A DNA stretch of 64,000 nucleotides from Whitmania pigra (GCA_021613335.1 JAJTWR010000040.1:70001-134000); one strand, 5' to 3'. Shown: positions 39,228-63,897, counted from the first letter of the stretch. Numbers and translations are program-made. The notes: generated by a model from the letters alone, not told the origin.

Positions 39228-42200
39228 TTAATTCGGTTGATTGGGGCTGTTGTTGGCATAACCTAAGAGCATGTCCCGCCACTTGTTTAGCAGATCCTTC
39301 TTGAACTCAATGTTGTAGGCCTGCATCTTTCTGCTGATATTCCAGAGGAACTTATTGTCCAAATTGTCGAGCATGGAGATGAGATGGGGAATGCTTTCAT
39401 AGATGATGGTATGGGGCATGTCCTGATAGAAATCCACAAACTGAAGCCAATAGAATATCCCTTCGTAGGTGTACTCATCTTTAGGATCGGGAACCCCTTT
39501 TTGACTAGGATGGGGCGGTATTATAGACCCGTGGATTCGCTGGTTATAGAAATGGCCGTCCACAGATCGTTCGGGCATGAGGAAATGGTCGACCTGCCAC
39601 TTGGTCAGGAGCGATTGCGATGGAAAAAAGGTCGGAATGTTCATTCGGTAGAGTTCGTAGAAGGTCATGATGGAGACCTGGTAGGGTACGTGGACCACCG
39701 CCCTGTATTGGGCCAGTTGTTTGTACGAGTAGGGGGGTAGAAGTACTATTTTGGACGTGCAGTTGACCTGCGTGATGTTCATATGATGTTATGACATTTA
39801 ATTATATTTATGAAAAGAAACATTTAGAACCAAGTTATTAATTACTTAAGAATGCTTCAAATCCGGAGGTAAAACCTATAGTAACAATAAAAGTTGAATA
39901 AAAATAACGACATGATGTGGTTTCTTAGAAGGGCGTCATTATGTAATTTCAAGAGGTTTCAAGTAACAATTTGCCTCTCCTTTTGATAAGATATGCATTT
40001 AACCAAGCATAAATTATTTATTCATTACGTACTTGTCTGCAAGCTGCTTCGAATTCGCCAAAAAAGACCTTATTGAACCCTCTGTCGTACCTTCTGAATA
40101 TGAGAATCTCTTTATTCTCGTTCGTGTATTCTGCCCCCGTATGGTCGCAAAAGCTGGGAATGTGGTGGGTTTTTAGGCCAGTGTAGTATTCAATGTACTT
40201 GGCGTCATAGAGGTTGTTTGCCCCTATTATGTTCCACGGTTTTGAAGCAAACTTCTTGAGGTTATCATTCAGTAGCTGCCATCTTTCTGCTGTGTATCTA
40301 CCTATATCGTACCTGTGGGTCAGATCAAATGAACTAAATCAATTTACAAAAATTTCCTTAAAAAATTTATTTTTTAGCACCACGGTTCTATATAATAAGA
40401 AAATACAAAATATTGGTTAGGTATGGTAATAATATAATATAATGCAAGATAATGCAATTTTTACATGGGCATCTTACTTTCTAAATGATGATTTTTCCGA
40501 AAATCAGAAATGCTTAATGTATCATAACTATTTCATGATTCATATAACCCACAAAAATCATTTCTCTGTCTTACAACAATAGTTGGGGTCAGGGTTGCCA
40601 GTGTTGGGTTTCTAAGCCGATATCTTGTTTGTTTTTTAATTTGGACGAAATTTGGGTGTCTAGGTGATTTATTTGGAAATCTTTTCAATAAAAATAATTT
40701 TTTGAGTAAAAATAATATTCTATAATATTCTTTGGTTTAACTCTTCAAAAAAGAGCCTTCATCACCGCCGGCTTCCTTTTTTTCCACCATGTTTTAATGC
40801 ATGCATTTGATACATTAAACATTGATTTTTTTGAACAATGGACGGTGATGACGCTTTTACTCCAGTTGCTAGCAGTTTTGACCCACCTCGTAAGAAAGCC
40901 AAGGTTTGGCACAAGCAGGCATGTTATATAACGGATGTTGTCCAAGTTCATTCCTTCGAAGAGTTTGGTTGGTGAGGTGATGCAAGGACGTTGTTGGCAG
41001 AGATATGACATCATTAGGAAACATAACATCCAAAACTCAAATTAAATTTGCTAATTGTGATGATATAGTCCTAAATTTCCGAAATTAAAAAGTCCTAAAA
41101 ATTGTGAGAGGTCCTAAAAAATAATAAAGTTCTGAGATTTTATTAGTAATAAAGTTTTGCTGAAATAACAATTAGCGAGAAATCGTTCCTTTGTTCTACT
41201 TGCTCGGAGACATTTTCTGTTTTGTTCGTTTGATTATCAGTTTGATTCTCTAAAGTTTTGATAGCACTATTACTCATGCCTGGACTTTGTTTTCAATAGC
41301 TAATGAAGGGTGGAGTTGGTTAATAATTAATTTTGTCAGTTTAATTAAATCAGTTTAAAAGGCCAGAAATTAAAACGAGAATCGTATAGTGAAAAATTAT
41401 AAAAAAAATACGACTTTGTCCATAACAACACATTGGGACAAGTTATCACGTCCTAGTCAGGAGCAATGAGACAACCACTCAATGAGAATTGATGGGAACC
41501 ATGAGAATTGAGAAAACATTACGTGCTATTCAGAATCGTTTCGTCGTGCAATGAATAATTTAACTGAACATCAAATGCTTTGTGATTGCGGTTCGTATGT
41601 TTAACTATTATCGGTTCGGTTATTTTATTAAAGCCTAGATGAAAGGATTTGGAGCCAGGCACTTTTTAATCGACCCACTTACACCCCCACCTGATGATCT
41701 ATAACTTAGAAGCAGAGATGGGCAAAATCCTAAGTATTTGAAATACCAAATACTAAAATACTTAAGAAAAGTATTCTAAAATACTTCTATGAGGTGCTCA
41801 AAATATTAAAATACAAAATAAAATTTTGAAATGCCTCTATTCAAAATTTCACGGTATAAGGTAATGGCTTGCCTTTAAAAGCAGCTGTTGTTGAAAATTG
41901 TCGGTCATATGTAATCTCTTTTTGTTAAGTATCATCCCTGCATATGAAAAGCTCATGGTCATGCTCAGCCGGTGTAGAGCATGGCATGCAGTGTTGTATT
42001 TTACACTATGGGATACTTGTGCAAACTCTACGGAGATTTGTCATCTATGTATTGAAGAATTTCTGTATCTGATTCTTATGTTTTGTCGGTGAATTGAATA
42101 CTTCAAAAGAAAAAAATTAGCATTAGCATTATCCAATGTTTGAGCTTGACATAGCTGTATTCATGTCGGTGACTCTAGCAGCGGTCGGCAGAGGTGAGGG

Positions 42201-45200
42201 GGGTCCGGTTTTTCGCAAAATTTCAGTCCTATAAACATAGAAATTATATAAATGATTCATATTTCGACAGGGGAGATAATGACCTTTCTGAATATTATAA
42301 AATTATTAAATTTAATAAATTTTATTGTTATAAAAATTGCTTGCAAAAGTTAATTTGTGGTTTATATCATCTTGTAGGGCTAATAAATATCTTCAAAATG
42401 ACATATACCATGACACAATTCCACGTACCAAAGTTGAGATATCACGCCTCAAAGTTTTACAGACGACCGAATCACTGAGGCTATATCTTGTGGCTTAAGT
42501 GACTTGTAAAACATGAGATTGCTACGATATCTATGTATCACTGTAGTGCTGACATTTATCTTCAAAATGACACATAAAGTTATTAAATAACTCGCTTTTG
42601 AATGGAGATATCCCACTTCAATGCATCACGAATGATGACCACCCAAGCAGTTCATAGGGTTTCCGACGTCGCCAGGTAGACCATATGGGCTGCATGGAAA
42701 CCTAGTACGGCATATATCATCTTGTAGAGATAATAAATATCTTCAAAATGATATATACCATGGTACAATTCCATGTACCAAAGTTGAGATATCACGCTTC
42801 AAAGTTTCACTGGCTTTAATCGAACTATAGATACATTTGTGTAATGAATTCCATCTGGTTGGGTATGGACACATTGGTTGCGCGTTCATGATACCCTTAA
42901 GTGCTTCATGAAATGTTGCATCCAAACTTACACTCAAAATTGTTAATGGAACAAAGACAGCATTTCGGCTTTATGGAGCCGTTTTGGTTTTGAACTGCAG
43001 CAAAAAACTTCCCAAACTAAAATAGGAAGAAGACGTTTGAAAATATCGTCCATTCCTTCTTCCAGTACAATTACTTTCGCTCTTTGTTGACCAATAAAGG
43101 AGGAACTTGACTATCAAATTTAAAAAGGAAATGCAGAAAGCGCACAAAAACAGTAAAACAGGATTTTTTTGTTTTCAATATTTAATTTTATCTTAAAAAT
43201 GTAAAAAAGCAAAAGTATTTACAAATTTATAAAACACCAAAATGCAAAATACTTTGTTGGAGTATTTAAAATACCAATTAAAATACGTATTTTATTTTGA
43301 TTTTTTAAAATTTATTTATTAAATTTATTTTCAAAATAAAATACGTATTTTAAATACTGCCCACCTCTTCTAAGCCAGCGGTTCTGTTTTTGCCAGGGGT
43401 CACCTAAAACACTGAGAATTTAATATTTTTTAAAGACATATTTTTTGACAAAACCTTGTCCTTAACTTCACATATAATTTTGTGCAAGATGCTTTCTATC
43501 GTGCAAGCATTTTTCGGCTATTTTAATGTAACGCTCTACGTTGCGTCGGGCCGTTTGCTGGATAGCAGAGATTCTTGAGGCGATGGCAGGCCTTTTAGCG
43601 ACTGGATATAAAGTTAGCCACTGTGGTCGGAACTTGGTAGAGCCAAGTAATTATGTTATTTGATATTTTACATTGTACAAATGAAATATACGTGATAAAG
43701 GTGTGTTCACATCTCTCGTTCTGTTAAGTGTATGTTTGCTAGTAAGCGCGTTTGTTGGTTGCTGCCACCTTGAATTTAGCAACTGTCATCTCACTGAAAC
43801 TGTTGCAACATTTAGAAACTTAAATAATGTTACAAAATAAATAATTTATAAACATGACTATGTGTTTCATTTTTTCATATTTAAAACTAACTAAATTTAT
43901 ACGGAAACAGGTTTTAAATATAAATTTTCTAATATTTAGAAATGAAATCATAACAGCAACGATGATTCGTGATTGAAAGGTAGCCAATTTTCAAATCAAT
44001 TTTGTTATTGGGAGTCACGTCAAGTGCTGTCTGGAGGTCGCGGCGTCAGAACCGCTGAAGATTAGTAATCGGACAATCATTGGGTTTAAGCTTTCTTGAG
44101 TTTAACTTTAAGTAAACAAATATGGGGATAGACGCAATCTGATCATCTTTAAAATTACGATGCCGACATGTTGTTGAGTTCGGATTTTTTTTTATTTTCT
44201 AATGTGATAAATCATAAATTTGTGCTCAACTGGATTCACAAGAGACATCATTAGATGCATAACTCGATCACTGACAAAACTTTCAGTCGGCAAAATTACG
44301 AGTAATAAATTTAAATAACCAAGTCACATCACTCGATCAAAATGCAAACTGCCAACCTGATACTAGGATCGATGATGACGCTTTTATTGAGGGGCAGAAA
44401 AAATTCACAGATGGAAACAGGATGTCCACAGAAAACTACGTCCACGGATTTCATGACATCGTCATCTTTGTAGGCCTCGAAGAATTGTTTGTCCAGGGGT
44501 GGTTCTGCCACCAGAATGTTTTTCCCATTCAAGACCTGACAGTAATATAAGATTACCTTGTGAATTGGGCATTTATTATTACTGATTGTTACTACTATGT
44601 TCGTTTATTGCTACAACTAAACTGTAGAAAGTATGAGAGACTAACTGGAGAGAGATTGGAGTGGAATGAGAAAATAGTGAGAGCGATCTGAGAGCAATCT
44701 CTAACCTAATACACCATTACTAACAACAGAAAGAAACATTTATTTTTAGGTGAAATGATTTAAGTGAGATTACTTAGGACTCACTGTACAAACCGCCCAG
44801 AAACAAAAATAATCAAATATCAAATTCAAAGCAAACAGAAAAGCTTCACACAAACTTCCAACAAGCATGTGGCAACAATAATAAACCCACCTTCAGTTTT
44901 TCCTTAATCTTGCAATCCTGCATGTGACATCTGGCTGGATCGAGGTTGTAGTTGAGAACGTTGACACCAAAGGGACTGATGAGGTCAATGACACATCTTA
45001 TCGGCGTCATGTGAAGTTCGCTCGACCACATCACCAGGGGCTTCTTATTGAAAATCTTTTTGGCTCTTACCCTAGCAGAGGCCGGGATGATCAAGGAATC
45101 GCTGATGATTTCAAAGGCTGGTTCGTCCAGTTTTTTAGAGACTTTGCGTAGGTTTTTCCGACACGTTTCATTCTCTTTGGTGAGTATCCATTTAATCTTG

Positions 45201-45424
45201 TGAGGTTCTATGTCGTACTTTTCCGGCGGTAAAACGTATACTTCAAGTGGAATATCGGAACGATGGTAAGCTATCAACCAAACGACGATCGAAATTGCTA
45301 AAAAACAAAGCAAGAATCTTATGAAGAATTGTTTTTTTGAGAGAAACATATCCGATTCAGATAAATTTTTGAACTTTCTTATCTTAATAAAGCTTCGTGC
45401 CGATAACAGCAAGAGAGTGTCCAT
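39228..45424 (-). CDS. Type II membrane protein, glycosyltransferase-like, 510 aa
   Basis: Four exons on the minus strand: 44891-45424, 44357-44535, 40033-40312 and 39228-39767, phase-consistent, 510 codons plus stop. Exon 1: short basic N-terminus and one membrane span (FFIRFLLCFLAISIVVWLIA), then a lumenal stem and WSSELHMTPIRCVIDL. Exon 2: DVVFCGHPVSICEFFLPLNK. Exon 3: YDIGRYTAERW and NIIGANNLYDAKYIEYYTG. Exon 4: VVHVPYQVSIMTFYELYRMN followed by IPTFFPS, then MPHTIIYESIPHLISMLDNL and WRDML at the end. The last block resembles the C-terminal donor-binding half of GT-B-type glycosyltransferases and uncharacterised invertebrate and algal proteins. The topology fits a Golgi enzyme. Translation could instead start at a second Met (45349), just before the membrane span. 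No family or substrate is named. A 4 kb intron holds a hAT-like element. Confidence 0.75.
41705..43374 (-). mobile_element. hAT-like element with terminal inverted repeats, in an intron
   Basis: Left end CTTAGAAGCAGAGATGGGCA; right end TGCCCACCTCTTCTAAG, its inverse apart from a one-base indel and one mismatch. Both ends continue into AT-rich subterminal repeats rich in AAATAC/GTATTT. The minus strand contains CPYPTRWNSLHKCIYSSIK, like the hAT transposase TRWNS segment, in a short frame (42743-42937). An internal direct repeat is present (42355-42470 and 42715-42825, sharing TAATAAATATCTTCAAAATG). Confidence 0.65.
43380..44320. other. Intronic DNA, no further feature seen
   Basis: Remainder of the 4 kb intron of the glycosyltransferase-like gene; AT-rich with no supported frame. 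Confidence 0.45.
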
Positions 45425-45504
45425 GCGATTCGAGTTTTTTCGCCAATCGTTAATGACTACAGGTGCAGTTCCAAGTGTTTTCTTAAGAGATTTTGTAGAT
45501 CAAA

Positions 45505-45668
45505 GTTTGCATCTCTATAGAGAGGGAGCTTGCCAATGATTTTAGAAACTGTTATGAAAAAAGCTTTTATTTAAAATAAATTTAACAAAGGTTAACTTAT
45601 TATTAAGTCAAGAAGGGGGGCGGCAAATCATATGACCACCTTGGGCCGCAAAAAAATCCACCGCCCTA
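45505..45668 (+). pseudogene. Third, decayed copy of the lectin exon 2 region
   Basis: TCTATAGAGAGGGAGCTTGC, then AAACTGTTATRAAAAAA and AAGGTTAAC...AAGAAGGG...GCGGCAAATC follow in the same order as 36349-36573, the end of lectin intron 1 and start of exon 2. The lectin frame is not kept and the similarity ends just before the foldback element. Confidence 0.6.
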
Positions 45669-45681
45669 AGCCTTCCTACAT

Positions 45682-46262
45682 GGCACTCCGTCATAATAGC
45701 CCGGCGACAAAATAGCACCGACAAAGCAGCCTCGTCAAAACAGCTCGGCGTCAAAATAGCCCAAGACAAAATAGCCCCGTCAAAACAGCCCCGACAAAAC
45801 AGCCCCGTCAATATAGCCCGGTAACAAAATAGCCCAAGACAAAATAACCCCGTCAAAACAGCTTCGACAAAACGGCCCCGTCAGTATAGCCCGGCGACAA
45901 AATAGTCCAAGACAAAACAGCCCCGTCAAAATAGCGGTAGAATTGGTTCTTTGTTGATTTGTTACATGTCCACATGACGTGATGATAAGGTGAGGATAAT
46001 TTATATTAAATACCAACTTGAAAAGTCCATGTCAAGTGAATCCTAATAATATTTTAGACGATAAATCTTCAAACCACTAATTTCGAATTAAATTTGGAAC
46101 CAGTTATCGGTTAATATATTCAATTTACAATTTTTTTTTAAATACATTGACGGGGCTGTTTTGACGGGATTTGTTCGTCCTGGGCTATTTTGTCACCGGG
46201 CTGTATTGTTGGGGCTGTTTTGACGGGGCTGTTTTGTCGCCGGGCTGTTATGACGAGTCACC
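45682..46262. mobile_element. Foldback-type element 1 with 9-bp target duplication
   Basis: Flanked by TTCCTACAT at 45673-45681 and 46263-46271. It starts GGCACTCCGTCATAATAGCC and ends GGCTGTTATGACGAGTCACC, inverse of each other apart from a few mismatches. Each arm (left to about 45933, right from about 46138) is made of 12-16 bp subrepeats of the types GACAAAATAGCCC and GTCAAAACAGCCCC. The unique AT-rich core shares CCACTAATTTCGAATTAAAT with element 2. No coding frame; non-autonomous. Confidence 0.85.
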
Positions 46263-46305
46263 TTCCTACATAACTTACAATCAAGCCCTCTACTAGAAGC
46301 AATGT

Positions 46306-46345
46306 TACTTACTTATTACTCCGCCTTGGAGCTCCTACAGGGATT
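46306..46345 (-). mobile_element. 3' tail fragment of the non-LTR retrotransposon
   Basis: TTACTTACTTATTACTCCGC and the following TTGGAGCTCC match the 3' end of the element at 27694, orientation minus. Only about 40 bp are present. Confidence 0.7.
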
Positions 46346-46349
46346 AGTT

Positions 46350-47598
46350 CAAATGTTATTAGTTAGTGACTGTTAGCACTAGCACTTAATACCAACAATT
46401 GTTTTAGCAATACATGGAGACAATTCCTTTAAATAATATGGAATGACATATGATCACAATAACGGCTGCATCAAAGTTACTTTTACATTTTGCTTAAAAG
46501 TAATTTTTAAATGCTGTACCTAAGTAAATGTTTGAGGCATTACTTTTATTTATGCTTAAGTAACTTTTTGAGGTATTACTTTTACTTTTACCTAATTACT
46601 GAAATGCGGTACTTTTTACGTGTTGTAAAAACTATCCATTAGTTTAAATGCGCTTAAAACCCCAGATGTTTAAGCTCCTTGGTCTTCATCACATTTTTTA
46701 AGAGGTTTGCCACACTCGCTAAACTTGCCTCCCACACGACGTCCCTGGTTATTTCTTATGAAATTGACTAAAAGTGATAGATCTTCAACTTTATAGGACT
46801 TCCCCAATTGTGCCATTATTTTAATGACATCTTTTCCTTTTCCTATATTAAGACTTTTTTTTTGCATAAGGTTTCAAGTATAATTGATGTAGACTAAGCA
46901 ATAGTGACATTGATAACTTTTGAGAATCATTAAATCGTGCGTCCGAATTAAAAAGCGTAATGTTGTGAAATTTAGGCTAATGTTAACAAGTGCCAAAAAA
47001 TAATTTTAAATGTTTTTTATTTTTATATTTTTTGGTTACAGTTTTTATCAGATTTTAATCTTAAACGAAATTATTATTAGATATAATTTTTAATCTTGTC
47101 TACGTTGGGCCGGTGTCTGGTGTTTTTCACTTACATGTTAAAGCTAGGTATTTATTGGGCGACGGATACTATAAAATAAGAAATAATTATTAGTTAAGTA
47201 TGTCAACTTCGCTTGTCAGATCAATTCTATTTTCATCAGTAAGTTGTGTGCTGCATGTTTGCAAGAATCAGATTTTACGTCGGGGATAAACAATAACCAC
47301 TGCTTTATTCACTTTTTTAGCTCTGATTTGTGAAATTGTTTTTATTTACAACTTTAACGTTAGCATTTCAAAATACGTGCTTAACAAGAAATTCTGAGTT
47401 AAACATGGGAGTTCCAACTCCATTAACCATTCTTTTAGAAACTTCTGATTTGTATTTGACATGCCAAATAACAATTATTATCTTTGCAAAATTATTGTAA
47501 GTTTTTTAAGCAAGATTTATTTATAACTTGGCATGCTGGTTTACATGTATTGTTGCATTAATTCTGCATTGGCTAACTTGATCATAATTGCAAAACAG
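46350..47598. other. Region 5' of SKI2; presumably holds its promoter and first exon
   Basis: 46480-46620 has short AAAAGTAA/TTACTTTT repeats typical of hAT subterminal DNA. A minus frame at 46670-46867 (IMAQLGKSYKVEDLSLLVNF) is open but unassigned. A plus ATG at 47405 (MGVPTPLTILLE) does not splice in phase to the first recognised SKI2 exon. The SKI2 start was not found. Confidence 0.35.
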
Positions 47599-59578
<11,980 letters not shown>

Positions 59579-59710
59579 GGGCAGAGTTCAAGCGAGGATG
59601 TTTTTAACCCAGAGGATGATTTGGTTTTGCGGGAGATGATGATGATGACGGTTACGGCTTTTCTCTCCCCATTCTTCTATCCATTTTCCGTTGTTATGGC
59701 CTCGGCTGTA

Positions 59711-59716
59711 AATAAA
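59711..59716 (+). terminator. Poly(A) signal AATAAA of SKI2
   Basis: AATAAA 133 bp downstream of the SKI2 stop. Confidence 0.6.
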
Positions 59717-60384
59717 GATAATTGCCTGGATAATAATGATAATGATGAGAATTACGCGTAATTAATGAAAATAAACGGGGTAATGTCGGTAATACCTGTA
59801 ATGATGCTGGAGACGCCTTTTTTTCACGACTTTTTCTGGTCCACCATACTAACCACGGCATTGAGGTTTTCTTAAAAAATAAAGCATATTTCCGTTATTA
59901 TGAACCGGATATGTTTAGCGACTGGAGTGAAAAATCTTTGATCAAGTATTTGGGGTCGGACAATAGGCTGGGCATACTCTTAGGGGGCGGTCGGTTGGGC
60001 GGGAAGCGGCTCGGGAATAATAATGGATGCTCTGACGGAGACCGATTTAATCGACCTCAAATGAGACGCAAAATCGTGCATCAGATTCCTAGGGCGGACA
60101 TTATTTGGGATTCCGGCAGTCGATTGATCATCAAAAACGAGTATCGTCAGCTTATCTCTTTGTTTATGTTTTTTTCTTCTGCATTGTTTATTTTTTTTTC
60201 TTCTTTTTAGTCTTGTTTTTAATTGGACGGAACGGCTCACTTAAGAGAGGAGTGAAACAAACTTGGACTTCATTAATCTCCGCCAGCCGATGATTGGCTA
60301 ACTGAAAAACCCACATGTTCTCTCATCCAACATTTCATCAGTTACTCCATCCATTCATTCACCAGTTATTCATTGCGTTCTCTT

Positions 60385-60600
60385 GATCCAGTTTTCCAAC
60401 ATCAGTTCCTCCCTTTGCCTAATCAAGCATCGGAAGCGATGCAGGGGGCAGCACTTGTTAACGACGGAGGGCGATCATGCAAGCCAGCCAATCGCGCGCA
60501 GGGATATTTAATTATTCCCATGGCAACCGGCGGGGGTTCGCGTGGCGCTTTTTAATGAGGACCGCGGTGCGCCTAGAATTTCTTATAACGAGCTTTGCTC
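60385..60600. promoter_or_regulatory. GC-rich CpG-containing block, possible promoter or enhancer
   Basis: About 200 bp of GC-rich DNA in an AT-rich gene-free region. It contains a CCAAT box (AGCCAATCGCGCGC), a homeodomain-like TTAATTA, and CCATGGCAACCGG, which resembles an RFX X-box half-site. No coding frame is supported, and the gene it would serve is not visible. Confidence 0.35.
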
Positions 60601-60609
60601 TGCAAGGCA

Positions 60610-62625
60610 AGTGATCGTTTTTCGGATTTAATTCTTTATTATTGTTGTTATTATCATGGTCATTGTTTTCGTTGTAACTGCTTCTATTAAACTAACTTAT
60701 GAACTTGCTGATGCTAAGGTAAAAATAATTTTATTGGAAATGCTTGGAATTAGGCGCTATATCATTGGTTGCGCTACATTAATTGAATCATCTACTCCCG
60801 AATTTAATAGTTGTTAGCTTAGCTTCCTAGTAACTTAGTTAGATACATAGGTCGGGATTCAGTTACAAATTGACTAAGGGACGGCTGTGTAGCGAGTGTG
60901 GCCACAGGAGGCGATCGAGGACGTCCGCTACTCTAGGGACGTTGAAGAGAGTAATGCAACCAACAATCTATTTTCATTTGCTGCCCACGGACTAGCGCCA
61001 AAAAATCAGCAATTATTTTGAAAGGAGTAAAAACCCCGCGCATCTTTTGCCCGTGCTTAGAAACGTGTTTGCGGGTACTATGGTGATGTGGGGCTTAGGG
61101 CTAACCCAATGGGTAACAAAAATCAAAGATAGTAGATAGGTGAAGCGGCCTATGACTAATAAAATTCGAGTTCAGTCATGCCAGCTTTTAACATGAATTT
61201 AATGGGAATTGATTTAATTAATTAATTAAACATTGAAAGTGATATTATCAATGGTTTTTTTTCACGAGGTTAATGATAAAAATCAGCAACATTAAGAATA
61301 AATTGCTAAATTGTAGAAAAAGAAGTTTTACATTTAAATTTGATTATTTATAAAATATTTACACCATAAAAATGTCGGAGATTCTCTTGACGCTCTAGCG
61401 ACGCGCTCGACTATAGCTTCAAACGTCGACTACAATGAAAGTGTATTCTTCCCTGCGCTAAATTTTTCATGCGCCAAGCCTTTGAAATCATAGCGCCGTA
61501 GAGGTATAACTTAAGTACGTGAAAAGCCATTTGAGTTGTATAAGTATGTTTGTCGAAAAAAATGAATGGCTCAATAATAAGCATCTTAATAACGATAATA
61601 ACAAATAATTTAAATATCAAATACTAATGAATAATTAATAAGAATACAAAAATCAAATACGTTATTGTTATTATTATTATTATCATCATCATCGCCAGGC
61701 ACACAGTATTCAATCAGTCCTTGAAATTGAAATCATATGAGAAAGGAATGCCTAATGATGGATGGATGGACATGGAAGGAAGGAAGGCTTCAATCGGAAA
61801 AACATTTTTAATTCGCGTGTTGAAAATTTAAAAAAATAATTTGACAATTAAAATAATTAACGTTACGGTTGTTTGGTTATGAATAATGTTAGAGCCTACT
61901 TGTTAGAATCACATATAAAATAATAACATAAATAGATAATAACAGAGATCAAATAATGAAATAAAAAAGATTAAATTGTAAATAAACTGAATAAAGTATT
62001 AATAAATACATACATACACATAATAACAACATTTAAGTTATTACTCGTTGAACCGATAATTACAAACCTGATAATTTAATGGGAGAAAATCCAAGCAAAA
62101 AGCTTCGGGGTTTTCCTGAGTTTCTTTCGGCGTTTCGATTTCGATTTTGGTTTCACTTCAAGTCCAGAAACAGAATCATAAATTTACATTTAAGACGTAA
62201 CCTCGGTGAGGACATTTTGGTTTTCTTTTAAATTTGAAAACAAACAATTCGCAATGAGTGCCACTTTAAAATGTCCTCAGAAAATGCTTTTCCGATTGGA
62301 TGGTTAATTAGAGCCAATTATTACTAAGGACAGGTTTTAATCACCTGAAGTCACCATCTTGGCAGACAAATAGTTTAACTACTTTAATAACAAACTGAAA
62401 TATATTTAATGTTAGATAATTATTTAATTTTATATGACAAAATAAAGCTGTGTTGACAATTAAATTTAAAAATTACTTTAAATAATTTTATGTAATTTTC
62501 GCTTCTGGTTCTTCGGTCTCCGGGAATTTTTTCAATTTTAATTCTTCCTTTTGTTTCTGTCCAACCAAAACCAATTCTAATATCCAGCATCCAACATCCT
62601 CTCACCAACCCTTTCATCTATTCAT
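60610..62625. other. AT-rich intergenic DNA, no gene seen
   Basis: No supported frame; scattered ATT/ATC runs (61660-61695). Confidence 0.5.
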
Positions 62626-62629
62626 AGAT

Positions 62630-62825
62630 TGTTCGATCCAGTTATTCACCCACCATTACTAATATATTTGCAGACCCAAACTTTCCAGCCATCTAACTTC
62701 ACACATGTATTCACCCGCCCATCCATCCAGTCATGTACCCATTTACCCACTTGTCTAACCACCCATCCACCCAGACATGAACCCATTTACCCACTTATCT
62801 ACCCACCCAAACACTCGTCCAATCC
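62630..62825. repeat. Degenerate CCATCCACCCA-type simple repeat
   Basis: Imperfect CCCATCCATC/ACCCATTTACCCAC units. Open frames across it are Pro/His/Thr-rich artefacts. Confidence 0.7.
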
Positions 62826-62829
62826 AGCG

Positions 62830-63480
62830 GCCTCTCTCTTCAACCTCGCATAAATCGACGCCAGTAACATCTGTCGTTTGGACAGCAGATCAAATAAAGA
62901 ATATAACAAACATCTTTTTGCTGCTTAATTGTGCAAATCCAGAAGCAAATAATTAACCGTTTTTACAATTTTGATTGGGCCACTAATAAACTCGATTTAT
63001 TAAATTATTATAATATGTAATATAATATATTATGATATTGGTTATAAATGGAATTAGAGGGTACTTGTTGGAATAAAATAACAACAATAAATGCATAAAT
63101 CATTAGGATAAATAATTAAATAATAACATAATAATTATTACAACGTAACAGAAGCCCTAATGCAGTAATAACAATTTGTTTTTGTAAAAAGAATGCTATG
63201 GGTATCATTACAAATATTTATTAATAAAATATCGGCGAGAAAGTAACATATTCACGCGTACTGACCAGTTTGAGGACTTTAAATATTACGATGATGTTTT
63301 CTGATGACGGTTTTAGAAAGTGTTACAGGGCTGAATAAAATGTTGCAGTAATTATCAAGCCACTGAGAGTAAATTTTTTTCCAGTGTTAAAACAAAACAA
63401 AAGCTGAGGTAATTATGGAGATCAGAACTCAATAAACAACATGGCGTTAAATTCAATTATTGCAACTAAACATCCCAGCC
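62830..63480. other. AT-rich intergenic DNA, no gene seen
   Basis: No supported frame. Confidence 0.45.
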
Positions 63481-63489
63481 CACGTGACT

Positions 63490-63645
63490 GTTTCGAATGA
63501 ATGGATAGATGGATTGGTTCCTGGATGGAATGATTGATGAAATGAATGGATGGATGAATAAACAAATTTGTGGATAGATGGACAAATTGGCAGAAAGACG
63601 GATGAATAAATGAAAGAATTAATGAAATAAGGATAAACATTGCAA
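63490..63645. repeat. Degenerate GGATGGATGAATGA-type simple repeat
   Basis: GAATGGATGGATGAATAAA-type units, the complementary strand composition to the 62630-62825 repeat. Confidence 0.7.
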
Positions 63646-63897
63646 GATTTAAAATGAATGAATTTACCTCCGTTGTTACGACAATTACTCAATTGCACGA
63701 AAGCACCCGGGAATTGTTTCCAATAAAAATGTTTTTGTTTAAACTCTGAATTATTCTTTTCGGTGCTGCAAGCTGTCCCCGTGCTCGGTGTGAATCTATT
63801 TTTAGACGAGAGGAGAGATACTTTAGGTGCAGAGATGGGCAAATAAATGCGACTGCGATGATCCCGGTTGCAAGAATGCAAATATTATTGTGTGGAT

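Noticed and set aside
46670..46867. Minus-strand 65-codon frame (IMAQLGKSYKVEDLSLLVNF) as a gene
   Set aside because: Protein-like but short, without splice partners or homology that I can recognise, and beside hAT-like subterminal repeats.
47405..47505. ATG at 47405 as the SKI2 first exon
   Set aside because: Splicing at the available GTAAGT donor leaves phase 2, while the next SKI2 exon needs phase 0.
59980..60293. Overlapping frames near 60.1 kb as a gene
   Set aside because: Short, on both strands, no splice support or motif; low-complexity Phe-rich and Lys/Arg-rich segments.
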